A stretch of DNA of 64,000 nt from Liolophura sinensis. Lineage: Eukaryota; Mollusca; Polyplacophora; Chitonida; Chitonidae. Below the pieces are notes generated by a model. The model saw nothing but the letters and a program-made list of their open reading frames with translations, ran no database searches and was not told where the DNA came from. The position numbers and the translations under genes were made by a program. Shown piece by piece: positions 45,901 to 56,778 of this stretch. The DNA is taken from positions 33,149,265-33,213,264 of the forward strand of contig NC_088303.1 in NCBI RefSeq assembly GCF_032854445.1, written 5' to 3'. Each line of letters starts with the position of its first letter. The first letter of the stretch is position 1.

Positions 45901-48387
45901 CGCTCTTTTATCTAGTGGCACGTAAGCCGCCCCGCCCGAGCCATTATACTGATACGGGTCAACCAGTCGTTGCACTATCCCCTTGATTTTACTTCTGAGA
46001 TAGCTATTTAAATTAAAGCTGTTATCCAACAGCATTACCGGGGTCCACGCCACTAATCTTGTACCACTTCTGGTAGACTGGTGTTTATAAAGTTCATGAT
46101 AATGAAAAAAATGTGAAAAAAAGGGAAAGGATTGTACTGGATTTGAACCCCCTAGACTTCCGGGCATCATTTACAATGGACCAAGTACTGAAGACTAGCA
46201 TAGAGATTAGCCAGCTTTGATCTTTGGCTGATAGCCCAAGACAACAGGGAGAAAGAACACATTGTTGCAGGACTAATGCCCATTCCCACAATAAACTGCA
46301 GTCAATGGTTTCATGCAGTCTAGCACAAAGCTCTCGTGTTATTTACATAGGACAGTTTTGTCAAATTTTTGCTGTTGTTTTGGTCATAACATAAAAACGA
46401 CACAAAGCAGAAAAAGAATTCTTGCAGATGTGTAATCGTGATGTCAAGGGGCACCAGATAGTGTGAGTGTTTTATGACTTTAAGCAGTTTTAAAAATTGA
46501 CCTACTTTTGAGCCGTGGTCATTGGTCAGTTTTGGCCTTATTTGCGTACCGAACTAAAAGCTTTTTACAGTCTGGGTAGGGCGATCCACCTTTAAACTGA
46601 AAACGAAACGTTTATCTTGATAGGTTCAGCCGTTTTGGAGAAGAAGATTTTTTTTAGCTTATCAATGAAATTCAAAATGGCTGCTAAATCACTTGACTGG
46701 TAAAACAGCACAAATCATCAAAAGCTGCTTCATATGTTCCTACATAGGACTGTAAAGTCTGGTTTTTTTTACCTTGCATAGTTTTCGAGATATTGCAGTT
46801 TTTTCAGTTGACTAAGAATAATAATATTAATCGGAAGGATTTCAAGAGGTGTCCCGCTAGGAAATAAAGTGGACCCCTAATGATGAGCCCAGCCATGAAC
46901 AGGGAATTTGTAGATTCCCACATTGTCACTTCTTGTGGGGTCTTAGTGACAATAAATAGCCAACGATGGCCATTTACAGAGTATAACATTCATTGAAGAC
47001 CACTGGTTCTTCACCAATATGGTGTGCATATCTGTACGTCACATGTGGGAAAGTTCATTGGTAACTCTGCCAAAGGCTAGTGGTTTACCCCAACCCTCCA
47101 GTTTCTTTCAGGTATTATTCTTGAGTATTCCTTTAAGAAACAATTTAAATAAATAAATATTTAGGAGGGTAGTTTTTTATATTGAATTGAAAATTATAAA
47201 AAGATATATGCTGTAATGTTCAAGTGATGCCCATTTTTGTTTAAACATCTCTGTTCTGTTTTGGATCTTTGTAAAACTGTTTGTCATAAACAAAATGATC
47301 AGGAAATTAAAATGCTTTGGGCTTTCACCTGTACAACAGTTCTGTAAAACATGGCCTCACGTGTGACTTTGTTTTGCCAGCAGTATCCAGACGAGTCATC
47401 ATCGCAGCAGTGATGGGATCCCTAATCTGTGCCTTACTCCTTGTTGTGGCTTTGGGCTGCACCTGCAAACTCTATGCTCTCAGGCTGCATGAACACTATG
47501 GCTCACACCATGAGACCCCCATGTCTCGCGTCCAGGCCGAGTTTAACAGACGACCTGCCCCACCTACTTACAGTGAGGCAATGGCAACGTCGCAGCCCTA
47601 CAACAACTCTGACCAAGTGTCCCGGTCGACTCAGCAGATGAGGCGGTCCAGGGGTAGACGAGGATCTCGCTCGGGTAGGCCCCCGAGACCCCCACCTCCA
47701 CGGGGTCCATCCAGACAGAACAGTCAGTCTGTCGTCAGCTCTGTGGATGCGACCTCTGACAGGGGAGCTAACTCCTCCAGAGAGACAGGTGCTGCTGGCC
47801 AATCCCACAATGCGTCAGCCCGTGATTCTCAGCCTACTGCAGACAGGAGCTCAAGGAATAATAGAGCTGCCGGCCATGGCCCGTCCCAGTCTGTCAACAG
47901 TACCAATGCTGCGGCAGACCTCGGTAGAAACAATTCTACAACTTGCCTCATTCCTCCATCCACCACCAGTGACTCTGAGTGTGACAGCGATCCCGATTCC
48001 ACGGAGATCAGCATGTCTCATGCCTCGGGCGTGACTGTGCAGTTCCGAAGAGGGTATGACAGCCGTGTTAAGTCTGCGAATGGAGACAGCGTCTTTCAAA
48101 ATGCTCCCAGTACTGGTCCTTTGCACAGTGCGACACAGACAGATTCTGTCAGCGCAGACACTGTCAGCGCCTCCTGTGATACAGACAGCGCCTTGTTGTC
48201 GCTTGACGAGCCCACAGAGAAAGAGGAGAATGTGACAGACGTGCCATCCCAACCTCTCACCAATCGTGTTGGCTGTAACATCACACTGACGTCAGAGGAA
48301 ACCAGAAGAAACAACAACAACAACAGTTTGAACAATTCTGAGGAGTCTTTGAATTCAGCGGGTTCTGATGTGAGGCTGATTCTATAA
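33879..48387 (+). CDS. LRP12: LRP12/LRP3-like CUB and LDL-receptor class A transmembrane protein
   Basis: Exons: 33879-33897 (tentative start, MAEVEI), 36435-36503, 37039-37186, 37874-38070, 39325-39456, 40806-40973, 41838-42179, 44148-44267, 44863-44985, 45595-45720, 47381-48387. They total 2451 nt in one frame: 816 residues plus TAA. A hydrophobic stretch (LILVVVVTL) acts as signal peptide. Then CUB1 (exons 3-4), LDLa1 (exon 5), LDLa2 (exon 6), CUB2 (exon 7), LDLa3-5 (exons 8-10), and one membrane segment (about residues 487-508, ending [11 protein letters not shown]), matching vertebrate LRP12 in order and in the TM sequence. The roughly 310-residue tail has a PPTY (PY) motif, a proline-rich SH3-type stretch and Ser/Asn-rich sequence. 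CUB2 has one Cys pair only, and LDLa4 lacks the usual acidic SDE. It should be a cell-surface, endocytic-type receptor; the ligand is unknown. The first exon has a weak donor (GTTTGT) and is the least certain part. Confidence 0.9.
34749..34994 (+). mobile_element. SINE family A, near full length
   Basis: Head (gtggctgaggtggttagc), B-box region, body and (AAAT)n tail are present. A 10-bp target-site duplication ataaatggta flanks it (34739-34748 and 34995-35004). It lies in intron 1 of the LRP12-like gene. Confidence 0.93.
35440..35665 (+). repeat. Dispersed repeat with a 39-bp tandem duplication
   Basis: It is the inverted counterpart of 8800-9010. Its end contains two adjacent, nearly identical 39-bp copies starting acgtcataaaac (about 35588-35626 and 35629-35667). 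MITE-like; the ends are not defined. Confidence 0.6.
36715..36985 (+). mobile_element. SINE family A, full length with altered tail
   Basis: The head (tctgtggcccaggaggttag), B-box core, body and 3' segment are present. The tail carries an A-rich insertion (agcaaaagaaaaaaaaa) before 'catcaaataag'. It ends about 50 bases before the CUB1 exon of the LRP12-like gene. Confidence 0.9.
38530..39165. repeat. Long foldback (MITE-like) element in LRP12-like intron
   Basis: The left arm 38535-38770 is the imperfect reverse complement of the right arm about 38925-39160. Examples: 'tatggtgggtatttggga' at about 38676 against 'tcccaaatacccaccata' at about 38995; 'gatgaaagag' at 38581 against 'ctctttcatc' at 39102. 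The spacer is AT-rich. No transposase frame is seen. Confidence 0.8.
39193..39277 (+). mobile_element. SINE family A, 5' head fragment only
   Basis: It covers the tRNA-like head from the A-box region to the B box (gtcgctgtgagttcaa) and then stops. A head-only fragment is unusual here, since most partial copies keep the tail; it is probably truncated by later deletion. Confidence 0.75.
39555..39785 (+). repeat. Dispersed repeat (family D), inverted partner of 45835-45990
   Basis: The block 'ggggatagtgcaacgactgg' and 'tgacccgtatcagt' matches the reverse complement of the copy at 45835-45990. The 3' end reads 'acattaaactccaagcactc' followed by a CACT-rich tail. Both copies lie in introns of the LRP12-like gene, about 6 kb apart and in opposite orientation. 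Confidence 0.8.
39905..40750 (+). repeat. Minisatellite, 33-bp units in 66-bp dimers
   Basis: About 25 units of 33 bp (gaatgttgcccattgaagtg and 13 more bases). In the 5' part two variants alternate (cccattgaagtgctc and cccgttgatgtgttc), giving a 66-bp dimer; units diverge towards 40750. As 33 is a multiple of three, open frames of 158 to 313 codons exist on both strands. It ends about 55 bases before the LDLa2 exon at 40806, and the spliced gene skips it. Confidence 0.97.
40975..41300 (+). repeat. Short tandem array of 30-45-bp units
   Basis: Units based on 'actccatataataaagcaac' repeat, first with 'tgaagttaat' and later with 'tgacctgactgaatgaaat'. The array starts at the donor of exon 40806-40973, so the first bases of intron 6 are repeat-like. 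Confidence 0.9.
43720..44095 (+). mobile_element. SINE-like family B copy, near full length
   Basis: It has a tRNA-like 5' end (tcactaggacacacagggtg, gctagttcatacccagcc), the family body (tctaacatttattgaagagt, catatctgta, acacatgg) and the 3' segment 'cttgtaagtgaaaaataatt', then 'gattatggcgttaaac' and 'aatcaaataaataa'. The tail is very close to the family A tail. It ends about 55 bases before the LDLa3 exon. Confidence 0.7.
44306..44375. repeat. Perfect 70-bp palindrome
   Basis: The bases 44306-44340 are the exact reverse complement of 44341-44375, with no spacer; the centre is AGATCT. It lies in the intron that begins after LDLa3 exon 44148-44267. Confidence 0.98.
45835..45990 (-). repeat. 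Dispersed repeat (family D), reverse orientation
   Basis: The reverse complement of this stretch matches the copy at 39555-39785, including 'ccagtcgttgcactatcccc' on the + strand here. It begins with a GAGT-rich end followed by 'gcttggggtttaacatcgtg'. Confidence 0.8.
46895..47160 (+). mobile_element. SINE-like family B copy
   Basis: Contains 'gggaatttgtagattcccac', 'gtggggtcttagtgacaata', 'gtataacattcattgaagac', the family body, and a shortened 3' end 'attcttgagtattcc' before an 'aataaataaat' tail. It lies in the last intron of the LRP12-like gene. Confidence 0.7.
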
Positions 48388-49040
48388 CAGAGTGATAGGA
48401 AGAGTGGTTATTGTTCAACTTTTCCTGCTTGAAGTAATTCAGGCCTGAGCTGTTCATTCCTGCCTTTTATGGGCAAACTGGTAGGGCAGGTAGGTAGGGC
48501 ATGTTACAAGTGAACAGTGGACCAGAACCACCATTAACATGTTAAAATGTTCCCCATGTGAAACGACTGATGATCGTTATGATTCGATTGTGAAAGGTGT
48601 TAAAAAAGCTACTTGTGTGATGTGACAACACACGTTTTTGTACAAGTAAATACATATTATATATATATGTGTGTATATATATCCACACATTGTGCTTGTT
48701 ACATATGAAGTGTCATCATGTATCATAGTGCTGTCAGGTTGCTGTGTTTTGTGAGATGAGGTCAGTGCTATACTCCCCAAGTATGACCTTGTGTAAATGA
48801 TACAGTTAATGAATCGTCAGTTGTTTAGTTTTTAGTTGTTATTCTTTTTTTTTTTTCTTCTCTTTTTAATCTGTTGTCCAAGGAAGACTGTAATTCTTCA
48901 ACCTTTTTGCGTGTTTGCAAGGTGTTTATTCAAGCATATTCTTATGGCATGATTCTGTGTAGACTGATAAAATGATACTTTTTGTGAAGCACTGAAATTG
49001 GCCAACACACACTTGTCTCCGGAATCAAATTAAAGATGTG
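48388..49040 (+). terminator. LRP12-like 3' UTR with candidate poly(A) signal
   Basis: No further coding sequence follows the TAA at 48385-48387. ATTAAA at 49029-49034 is a plausible polyadenylation signal. The segment 48890-49010 is similar to 54290-54410, so the 3' UTR may include a dispersed repeat. A (CATT)n microsatellite follows at about 49108-49130. Confidence 0.45.
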
Positions 49041-50415
49041 CATAAATTGCACCGACAGTTGCTCTTTCATACGCAATATTGCCGATGTGGCGTTAAGCCA
49101 TAGTCGTTCATTCATTCATTCATTCATTCACATGCAAAAAGGTTGGAGTAATGCTGATACTTTCTTTCTTTAAACTACGTGGCATGTGTGCCAAAGATCT
49201 GTTTTGCATATATGTAAGAGTGAGAAGTATATAAGGGAGGAAATAATTATCACACTTGTATAATATATAGGGACATGCACGTGGTATTAATCGGCAATAA
49301 CACATCCATCTGTATGCACTGTACTCCGTTATGGGTTTAGAAGTGTTCGTCTACTTTCCCAGTTTGATTACATGAGAAATGACATTTTGCTGAGTCAGCA
49401 AAATAAGCACCATTGGAGTGTGTAGTGTTTAAACTTTTATGTGAGCATTGATGAGCCTTGTCATGCTTGTTGTTAATGTTATTTTGACTACGCAAATGTG
49501 TTTGACTTCGCTCTCCCATTGCTCCCACCCCCATAAAACAACTGCGGATGTCCTTTTTACACTTCTAATACAGACCTGTCTGTAGAGTGAGGTATATTTC
49601 TCATTGTGTAGAATCTTCTCAGTTAACTACATGTATCACTATACAACTTTTTAGAACTTTTTACATTTGGTCTATAATTGGCCTTTACAATTTTCACTTT
49701 ATATATTCTTTGTTCAACATGATTTAATGAAATTTAAGAAATTAAAAAAGTTAAAATACAGTGTGACTTAATATGCTGTATATGTAGGTTGAGGTGGGAG
49801 AGTTTAATTGGATTATCAGGATTACGACTACATGTAAATATTAGCCTCTAACTGACCCATTCACCTACAACACCGCCCCCCACATTCAATCCGCTAACTC
49901 TCCCCACCCCCCATACACCTTGCCATTTGGTTTCAACAAGTCAAGGGAAACATGCCCTTGTATAATTAAGAATCAAATATGTACCCTTTGCCTGTTATTC
50001 AGGAGCAGAAACTGGTAATCTCAGCTAACAATGTTTACCCCAAAAATTAGCATATATTATTAAAATACAATGGTGTTATTTAAATATATCTAGCAAATAC
50101 GCATATTTTCTGGTTCTGCATAAGTAACAATACATGTATGTGTTTATTCCACATTACCTTCACTTATGTTATTGCAACCAAAGTAAATGTAGAGGTCAAT
50201 GTTTCTTAGTTACAAGTATGTAAGTTTGGCAGTATGCAATGGATGGATAAATTTCTCATTGATTCAAGTACTGTTGTAAGTTCATGCATGTTATTGAGGC
50301 TGGGCAATGAGTTTCTAATTACATGTTTCTATGCATCTAGTCCTGCAGAAGAGTCCTGATGTTTGGCACTCCTAAAGATTTTATGATTACTGATGTGTAA
50401 TTGAGCTACTCTGCC

Positions 50416-50487
50416 GCTGGCCTCTGTCTTGTAAGCGAAATATTCTTGATTACGACATAAAACACCAATCAGATAAATGAATAAATA
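50416..50487 (+). mobile_element. SINE family A, 3' tail fragment
   Basis: The tail is recognisable: 'gtaagcgaaatattcttgat', then 'acgacataaaacaccaatca', then 'gataaatgaataaata'. Confidence 0.8.
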
Positions 50488-51474
50488 CTGTACCAGTAAT
50501 CATGCACATGTATCTGATGTATTGGAACTAATGATACATAGTGTATAAACTGTGACAATCCATGAAGCCGGAGCACTAGCTGTGGACTAGATTAGACGTG
50601 TGGACATGAGAAAAGTTTGGAGAAAAGAAATTATTCCTGTTATTGCTGTTATTGATATCTTAGTTAATAATGGTTGTCAGTAGGGTTGTTAAGACTGTGA
50701 GACATTCAAGGGTCACAGAGAGCTAGTTTTTCTGAGCTACCAGCCATAATGAAAGGCACTTGTAAGCTGTGTTTAAGGACTTTCAGCAATTTCTGGATAA
50801 AATTCAGCATATTAAACTGTTCTTAGAATTTTAAATTTTTATCTGCAACTTGATATTTCTTTATAGAAAATAGCAAGATGTTTAGTTCAGATGTGTTTAC
50901 TGATATGTACAGGTGGGAACATTTTTCGATAGGTGCAAAAAAAAAAGAAATTACATGTTCCTGTAACATCTGAAGGGTTGAAGATTTCACCATATGATGT
51001 GGCATATGAAATCCAGTGTTTCCCACACTTCATGGTCCCGTGGTATACATAGATCTGGTTTATTCTCCACAATCAGAATGTTCAGTTACTCAGTAGATCC
51101 ACCCCTGTGGAAATTATGGTTGAAGGTCTTTATTGTTTAGCTTTGCAATAATGTATACAATATGTAATTCACTGTTTTACTTGCTTGTTTTAGTAAGTTG
51201 TTTGTCAACTACAAATCTATTTGTAACTATCAACTATCAACTTGTAGGTTCCTCCTAACGCAGTGGGGAAAATTTCATTCCCGTAATCTCGTATACATAG
51301 AGATACAAAAATGTGTTAATAAAAGAAATACAAAATCATTTTGAATAATATGCACAGGCACAAGGGACTTCGAAGGTACAGATCAGAAATAAGTGACTTT
51401 ATCTACTATAATATCGTGTTTACTCGATGAGGATATTTAGTCAGTGTTTTGTGTATTCATTACACATATCACTA

Positions 51475-51655
51475 TAAACACACAGACAAGGGCTGGGGAA
51501 TATCGAGGGTGCATTCAGTGGACACACAGGCCTATAAAGACACATTGGACAAGGGCTAGGGATATCGAGTGTGCATTCACTAGACATGTACCTATAAAGG
51601 CACATTAGACAAAGGCTGGGGAATATCGAGTGTGTATTCACTAGACAAACACTGT
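51475..51655 (+). repeat. Three tandem units of about 60 bp
   Basis: Each unit contains 'agacaagggctggggaatat' or a variant, 'cgagtgtgcattcac' and 'cctataaagacacatt'. Units differ by a few bases. Confidence 0.85.
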
Positions 51656-54289
51656 GCATTACATTCACTATATGCATTGTTTATACATTCACAAGACACA
51701 TCATAGTTTATTCATGCAGTAGGTACGGATTTAAGACGTATTGTGTGTACATTCACAGCACATTCACAGCACATTCTGTGAGCATTCATTGTACAGATGA
51801 CAAGGCAACAAAGCTATTTCAGACAGAATTTATATCCAAATCAGTCTGTGATGATGTATGTGTCAATTCTGGATCACAGCATTGAGCACCAATCAAATAA
51901 ATAAAGTTTTGCTTGAGTTAGGTATTACTCTTCACCTGTGCAAACAACCTTCTGTATGTAAACATCGTGTAGGCATAAAAGGTAAGATAATTAAGCCACA
52001 TATTCTCCCTGTGTACGGCTGAACTCTTTATCATGCTTATTGGCAATACAAGTACCTGTATCTCATAAAATGATTTTTTATGTATAGATTTACATGTATG
52101 CAACAACAACAAAAACGTCAGAAAATAATCATAATAGTAAGTGACTTACACATTTTGTAGTGGTGGTATCTGCATATATTCAAGATAAGATTCGTGTGTT
52201 AGTTCATGGGCAATTTTTAGATGTATGAAGTAAAACTCTCTGTTTTTGTGTTTGTGTTTGTTTATGTGTGGGAAATGCCATTAGTGTTACCTGTAAACCC
52301 CACTCATCATAGTTCTGAACATACCCATGTACATGTGCATGTGAGGTTTACAAGTAGGATAAATCACTGTTATTGTGTGGGCAAGAAATGTGTTTGGCTG
52401 TGGAGTGAACATAGCTTGATCTAACTTGGCACGACCCTGTACTGCCTGCAAAAAACAAAACACAAACAAAAACACTGCCATACTCACAAAACTTTGCCTC
52501 AAAGGCATTATGTGGCTTTGAACTCTATGATGTAACTTTAATATGAGTAATACTATGAGAAATCCACTTAAAAAGTGAAATGGAGTGCATATCAGAGGAC
52601 ACTGATAAGGAAAAACAAAATTACATGTAATTACATGTAAACATCTTGAGCGTGAAATTCGAAATTTGGCTTTTTTTTTTGGTCTTTTTTTTTTTGCCAC
52701 AAGTTTCTTTCACCAACTATTGATAATTAAAAAAGTCTCAACAAGACGTATCTCTTAGAGGAACAGAAACTCCTACATGTTTTCAGGTTTTTAGGTGTTC
52801 AGATGAGCCATTGGAGAAAACCATCAAAGAACATGACACTTTTTGTTACAGATTTCTAGCTTTTAAGCCAACTGCTTCAAATAGCTCTGAGCGGGTTGGA
52901 GATCTAGGTAGGCCAAAGTATCGTTACAATATATTGAACTGTTCGATTCATCGGTTGATTCCAGGAAGCTAGTTTTGACTATAGATTTGAAATCTGATTT
53001 TATGTGTATTTGTAGACCTCAAAAGAGCTTAATGGGTAGGCATAGCAAATATTAAGACTGTGTTCAAGTAGCAATTCTAACTTTTCGGGTTATATTACTT
53101 GGTAGCCACATTAATGTTAGCTGTTCTAAATTAGATAACTAGAAATTTTCTCAAAATCATGTGAAAAACGAATGAACGCGACTCCTGTATTTTGTTGATG
53201 TGATTGTAATTCTGAGTATTTATCTAGTGCTATAAAGGTCTGACAATTTATATGAATGTATGGAGTAATATATAAACGTAAAAGTAGGTTAAGAGCTTAC
53301 ATGTATGTAAGTAAGTTGACGGGAATCATTTATTTGTGCTTGATGTGGTTTAGTAACTTGTTATACTTTTTCAAAATGGACTAATAGAAAAGCCGAGATA
53401 TAACATTTTGTAGGCTTTTGAGCCAGCAATATTTATACAGAAGTTTTTATTATTAGCTTTCGTGTAGCCTTCTACATTTACCGATTGTGATCGTCTAGTT
53501 CGACACAATCGTGAAATTGTTAAAACAGGGAATAAAATCAATTAATGATGTTCTTTTGTTATAAAATCAGCGACACACACCACCCTAAGCCTAATTAAAC
53601 GGTTAACTTTTTCTCACTGGAACAGTATCAAGATGCTGATAATGTCTATTGTCTAAATTTTCACCATTGAATAATTTCTAGATTATTTCGACTCTGCTGA
53701 ACAACATGTGCAAGTCCCCTTGTTGACTTTGTAAATGAACCCTTGTATATCATGTTTAGGGGTGATTCTTGGTAATTTGCTTATATGGTGATTAAAGGCA
53801 GTTATGTATGGTGTTCAGGTGATTAAACTCACATGTAGACTTTGCACGTATGGTACCAGTGTTAGATTGGGGCACTCTTCTGCCTACAAGAAAGCTCCGT
53901 GAATGTGCACGTCCATGGGAACCCAAGTGAGAGGCAGCCACCACTCTTGACATGCATGCAGGGTAAATCTCTTCTTGTCACAGACACTTTCAAATATGTG
54001 TTAAATACTTTTACGACACTCACATTAAACGTTCATGGCTCAAATTTTCCAAAATATATATTTTTATGACTCAAATCGGTACTTTCAACCATTTGAATAG
54101 GGTGACACCAAAGCACATGTACCAGCACATGATGTACAAGGGGTTGATTAACCCTGGATGTAAAAAGCCTCTTATTCTCACTTTGGTTCGCCAGAACGTC
54201 AGTGAAGGTTTACCAACGCATCTCTCGCAACTACATTGCCTGAAGGAGTTTCAGGCGACTAACTGCATGGATACCAAAAAACTCATAAC

Positions 54290-54510
54290 TGTAATCCTTC
54301 AACCTTTTCGCATAATTGCAAGGTGTTTATTTAGGCATATTCTGAAGGCATTACTGTGTTTAAAGTGATAAAAATGATACTTTTAATGAAGCTCTGAAAT
54401 TTGCAAACCCAATCAATGTATATGGAACCATAACCTGGACAACGTCTTTTACGAAAAAAAAGTTACAAGAAATATGACATAAAGTTTTATGAAAGTGGCC
54501 CCATCAAATG
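54290..54510 (+). repeat. Dispersed repeat copy
   Basis: Its first half matches 48890-49010 ('cttcaacctttt', 'ttgcaaggtgtttatt', 'gataaaaatgatact'). Its last part (aagaaatatgac, gaaagtggcccc) matches 6995-7045. It therefore links those two pieces as parts of one family. Confidence 0.6.
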
Positions 54511-55014
54511 AATGAGTCCGAACCTTGCATATCCAACCAGGTTACAGAACTGATGGCATGGTTAGACCTGTGTATGTTTTATGTAAGCTTCACCAGGTGC
54601 ATGGAAGGTTTCATGTTTCTCTGGTGCGTGTGTGTGTGTGTGTTTTGTGTGTCTCGCAATAACAATTGTATTGCTGTACAAGGCAAATGTATATTACGAA
54701 GGCTGAATGGAGCCAACATGCACTGTCTATTTATAAGTTTTATGAAGTGATGACGGGAGGACCTGACACATCGGTGCATGTCCTATATACAAAGCTTTGT
54801 TGATGTATACGTTGTTGTGTAGGCACAGTTGTGTTGTTAGTATAACGCCAATGTCAAGAAATTCCACTGTGATCATAAGATTTTTTTATATAATTAAAGG
54901 AAACAATATTCCTGGGGAAATAAGTAAATGTACTTTTAATGAAATAAATGATATGCTCTTCAGCTCTTGACTGCACGTTGTAAAGTTTGCATTTTCAGAT
55001 GGTAACCGGTTCAG

Positions 55015-55255
55015 TCCGGGCTTTTGAGAGGGAATTTGAAGATTCCTCCGGGCGATGGAACTTACAGGACCGTTAACACGTTGATTGAAGTCCGCGTGTC
55101 TTTCACCAATATATGGGTTTCAAGTCGGTATACATACCACGTAAGAAAGTTTGTCAGCAACTTTGCAAATGTTTGTGGTTATCTTCTGTGTTTTCCTCCA
55201 CCCATGAAACTGACGCCATGAACAGGTTTCTTGAGCATGACAACAATCGTTCGGT
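55015..55255 (+). mobile_element. SINE-like family B copy, diverged
   Basis: Contains 'gggaatttgaagattcctcc', 'ttgattgaagtccgcgtgtc', 'gtaagaaagtttgtcagcaa' and a shortened 3' end 'ttcttgagcatgacaacaat'. The order of blocks is that of family B. Confidence 0.65.
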
Positions 55256-55516
55256 TGACCAAATGCTGTAGGTCGAGTTTTCGACAGTTTTGAGTGGATC
55301 GGCTGCGGCTGTACGTATGTAAAGGTTTTCAGTGCCCTCGGGGATTTTGGTAGGAATATATGTTGTTGGTGAGGTCTTGCAGGAAGTTCTCTGGAGGATC
55401 GAGTAACCCGTCCTGCAAATGTCGCTGCGAATCTCAGGCCATTCAGTGACTAATCAATTTCACGATCGAATCCAACTCTCGCTGCTATTTTGGTTGCAGC
55501 TGTAAGTTAGGGTGGA

Positions 55517-55778
55517 GGCCTCCGTAGCCTAGTAGTTATGGTCCCAACATGGCGCAATGACAGGAGCCTTACACCAATGCGATTATTGTGAGTTCAAATC
55601 CAGCTCATTTAGGCATTCTCTCCGGTCGTACTTGGGAAGGTCTCCCAGCAACATGGGGTCATGGATTCCCCCCTAGGTCTGCACGGTTTCCTCCCACCAT
55701 AATGCTGGCCACCCTCGCATTAGTGAAATATTCTAGAGTAAGGCCTAAAGCACTAATCAAATAAATAAATAAATTAAA
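55517..55778 (+). mobile_element. SINE family A, full length, diverged
   Basis: A diverged head (tccgtagcctagtagttatg) still resembles an A box. The B-box core (gttcaaatc), body, 3' segment and (AAAT)n tail are present. Confidence 0.9.
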
Positions 55779-55959
55779 TCAGGGTGTTTGTTAGGTGCCA
55801 TCCGAATGTTGTTGCATTACCCCGGACATACCGCCGTTATGTAAACGCAAAACTCTTGAGCACGGCTTTAACCATAATTCAGTCAAGCAAATGAACAAAC
55901 TAAGAGTTTAGTAGATTGTTGATGTGCGAAAGTCTACAGCGTATATAGCGCATGTGATG

Positions 55960-56187
55960 TAGCCTATTCGGAGATACAATTTATTCCGGACTACATGATC
56001 ATACCACCTGGCGTCTTGAACGTCATTCCTCTGACATGGACGCTGCGCATGCGTTCTGTGCGACTCGGTTGAAGCGCCAAGACGTCATAATGAAGTGACG
56101 CACTCAAGTGTGTGCTGAACGTCACAATCGCTACCATGCCAGATTGCTTGAAGTTACCAGTGGGATTCTGGTAATGGCGAAAATGTG
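55960..56187 (+). promoter_or_regulatory. Putative promoter and first exon of the orphan gene
   Basis: This stretch is rich in CpG compared with its surroundings. It carries TGCGCATGCG (56044-56053), which matches the NRF1 core, and GACGTCAT (56081-56088), a CRE half-site variant. ATGGCGAAAATG at 56174 is followed by a donor-like GTAAGG at 56188. If spliced to 56779, that ATG frame stops at once (TGA) over the main ATG, so it would be a small uORF. Inferred from motifs only. Confidence 0.5.
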
Positions 56188-56354
56188 GTAAGGCAATCAG
56201 TTTATATATTTCGCGAATACTTTGACCATCATTCCAACCATTGCACTTGTGAAACTATGCCTATATGTATTGTTTAGAGCAATCTCATTTTTAAAAAAAA
56301 ATACGAAAAACTGGAATTAAGAATCTTTTGAAAATGGCCCTTAAGAGTCTTTAA

Positions 56355-56700
56355 CAGCCAAGATCTGGTAACAAATACTGGTGTGTATTAGTCTACATGT
56401 ATTTCTGTTCTGTGTATTAGTATATTAGTACTGGTATGTATAGGCTTACTGTATTTCTAGTAAGAAATATTGGTTTGTATAGGCTTACTGTATTTCTAGT
56501 AAGAAATACTGGTTTGTATAGGCTTACAATATTTCTAGTAAGAAATATTGGTTTGTATAGGCTTGCAATGTAGCAAATACTGATATGTATAGGTCTACAA
56601 TAGTTCGAGTAACAAATATTTTATATGTATAGGTCTACAATATTTCTGGTAACAAATACTGGTTTGAATACGCCTGCAATATTACTGTTAAGAAGTAAGA
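56355..56700 (+). repeat. Minisatellite, about 39-43-bp units
   Basis: Units based on 'agtaagaaatattggtttgt' followed by 'ataggcttactgtatttct' repeat about seven times with drift at both ends. The array is just upstream of the coding exon of the orphan gene, probably in its first intron. Confidence 0.9.
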
Positions 56701-56778
56701 AATTTCATTTCTTATCAAATTTGTCAACCTTTGTAGACTTCACGTAAAAAATAATAATATATTTTATTTCATTCACAG

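Larger units (their letters stand above)
49041..55516. other. Intergenic, AT-rich, no supportable gene
   Basis: Contents: a SINE family A tail (50416-50487), a (GATCACAG..caccaatcaaataaataa) tail fragment near 51863-51907, a three-unit tandem repeat (51475-51655), a dispersed repeat copy (54290-54510) and a family B copy (55015-55255). The short open frames have no recognisable motifs. Confidence 0.6.

Noticed and set aside
47503..48335. Several minus-strand ORFs opposite the last LRP12-like exon
   Set aside because: Shadows of a GC-richer coding exon; they have no conserved motifs.
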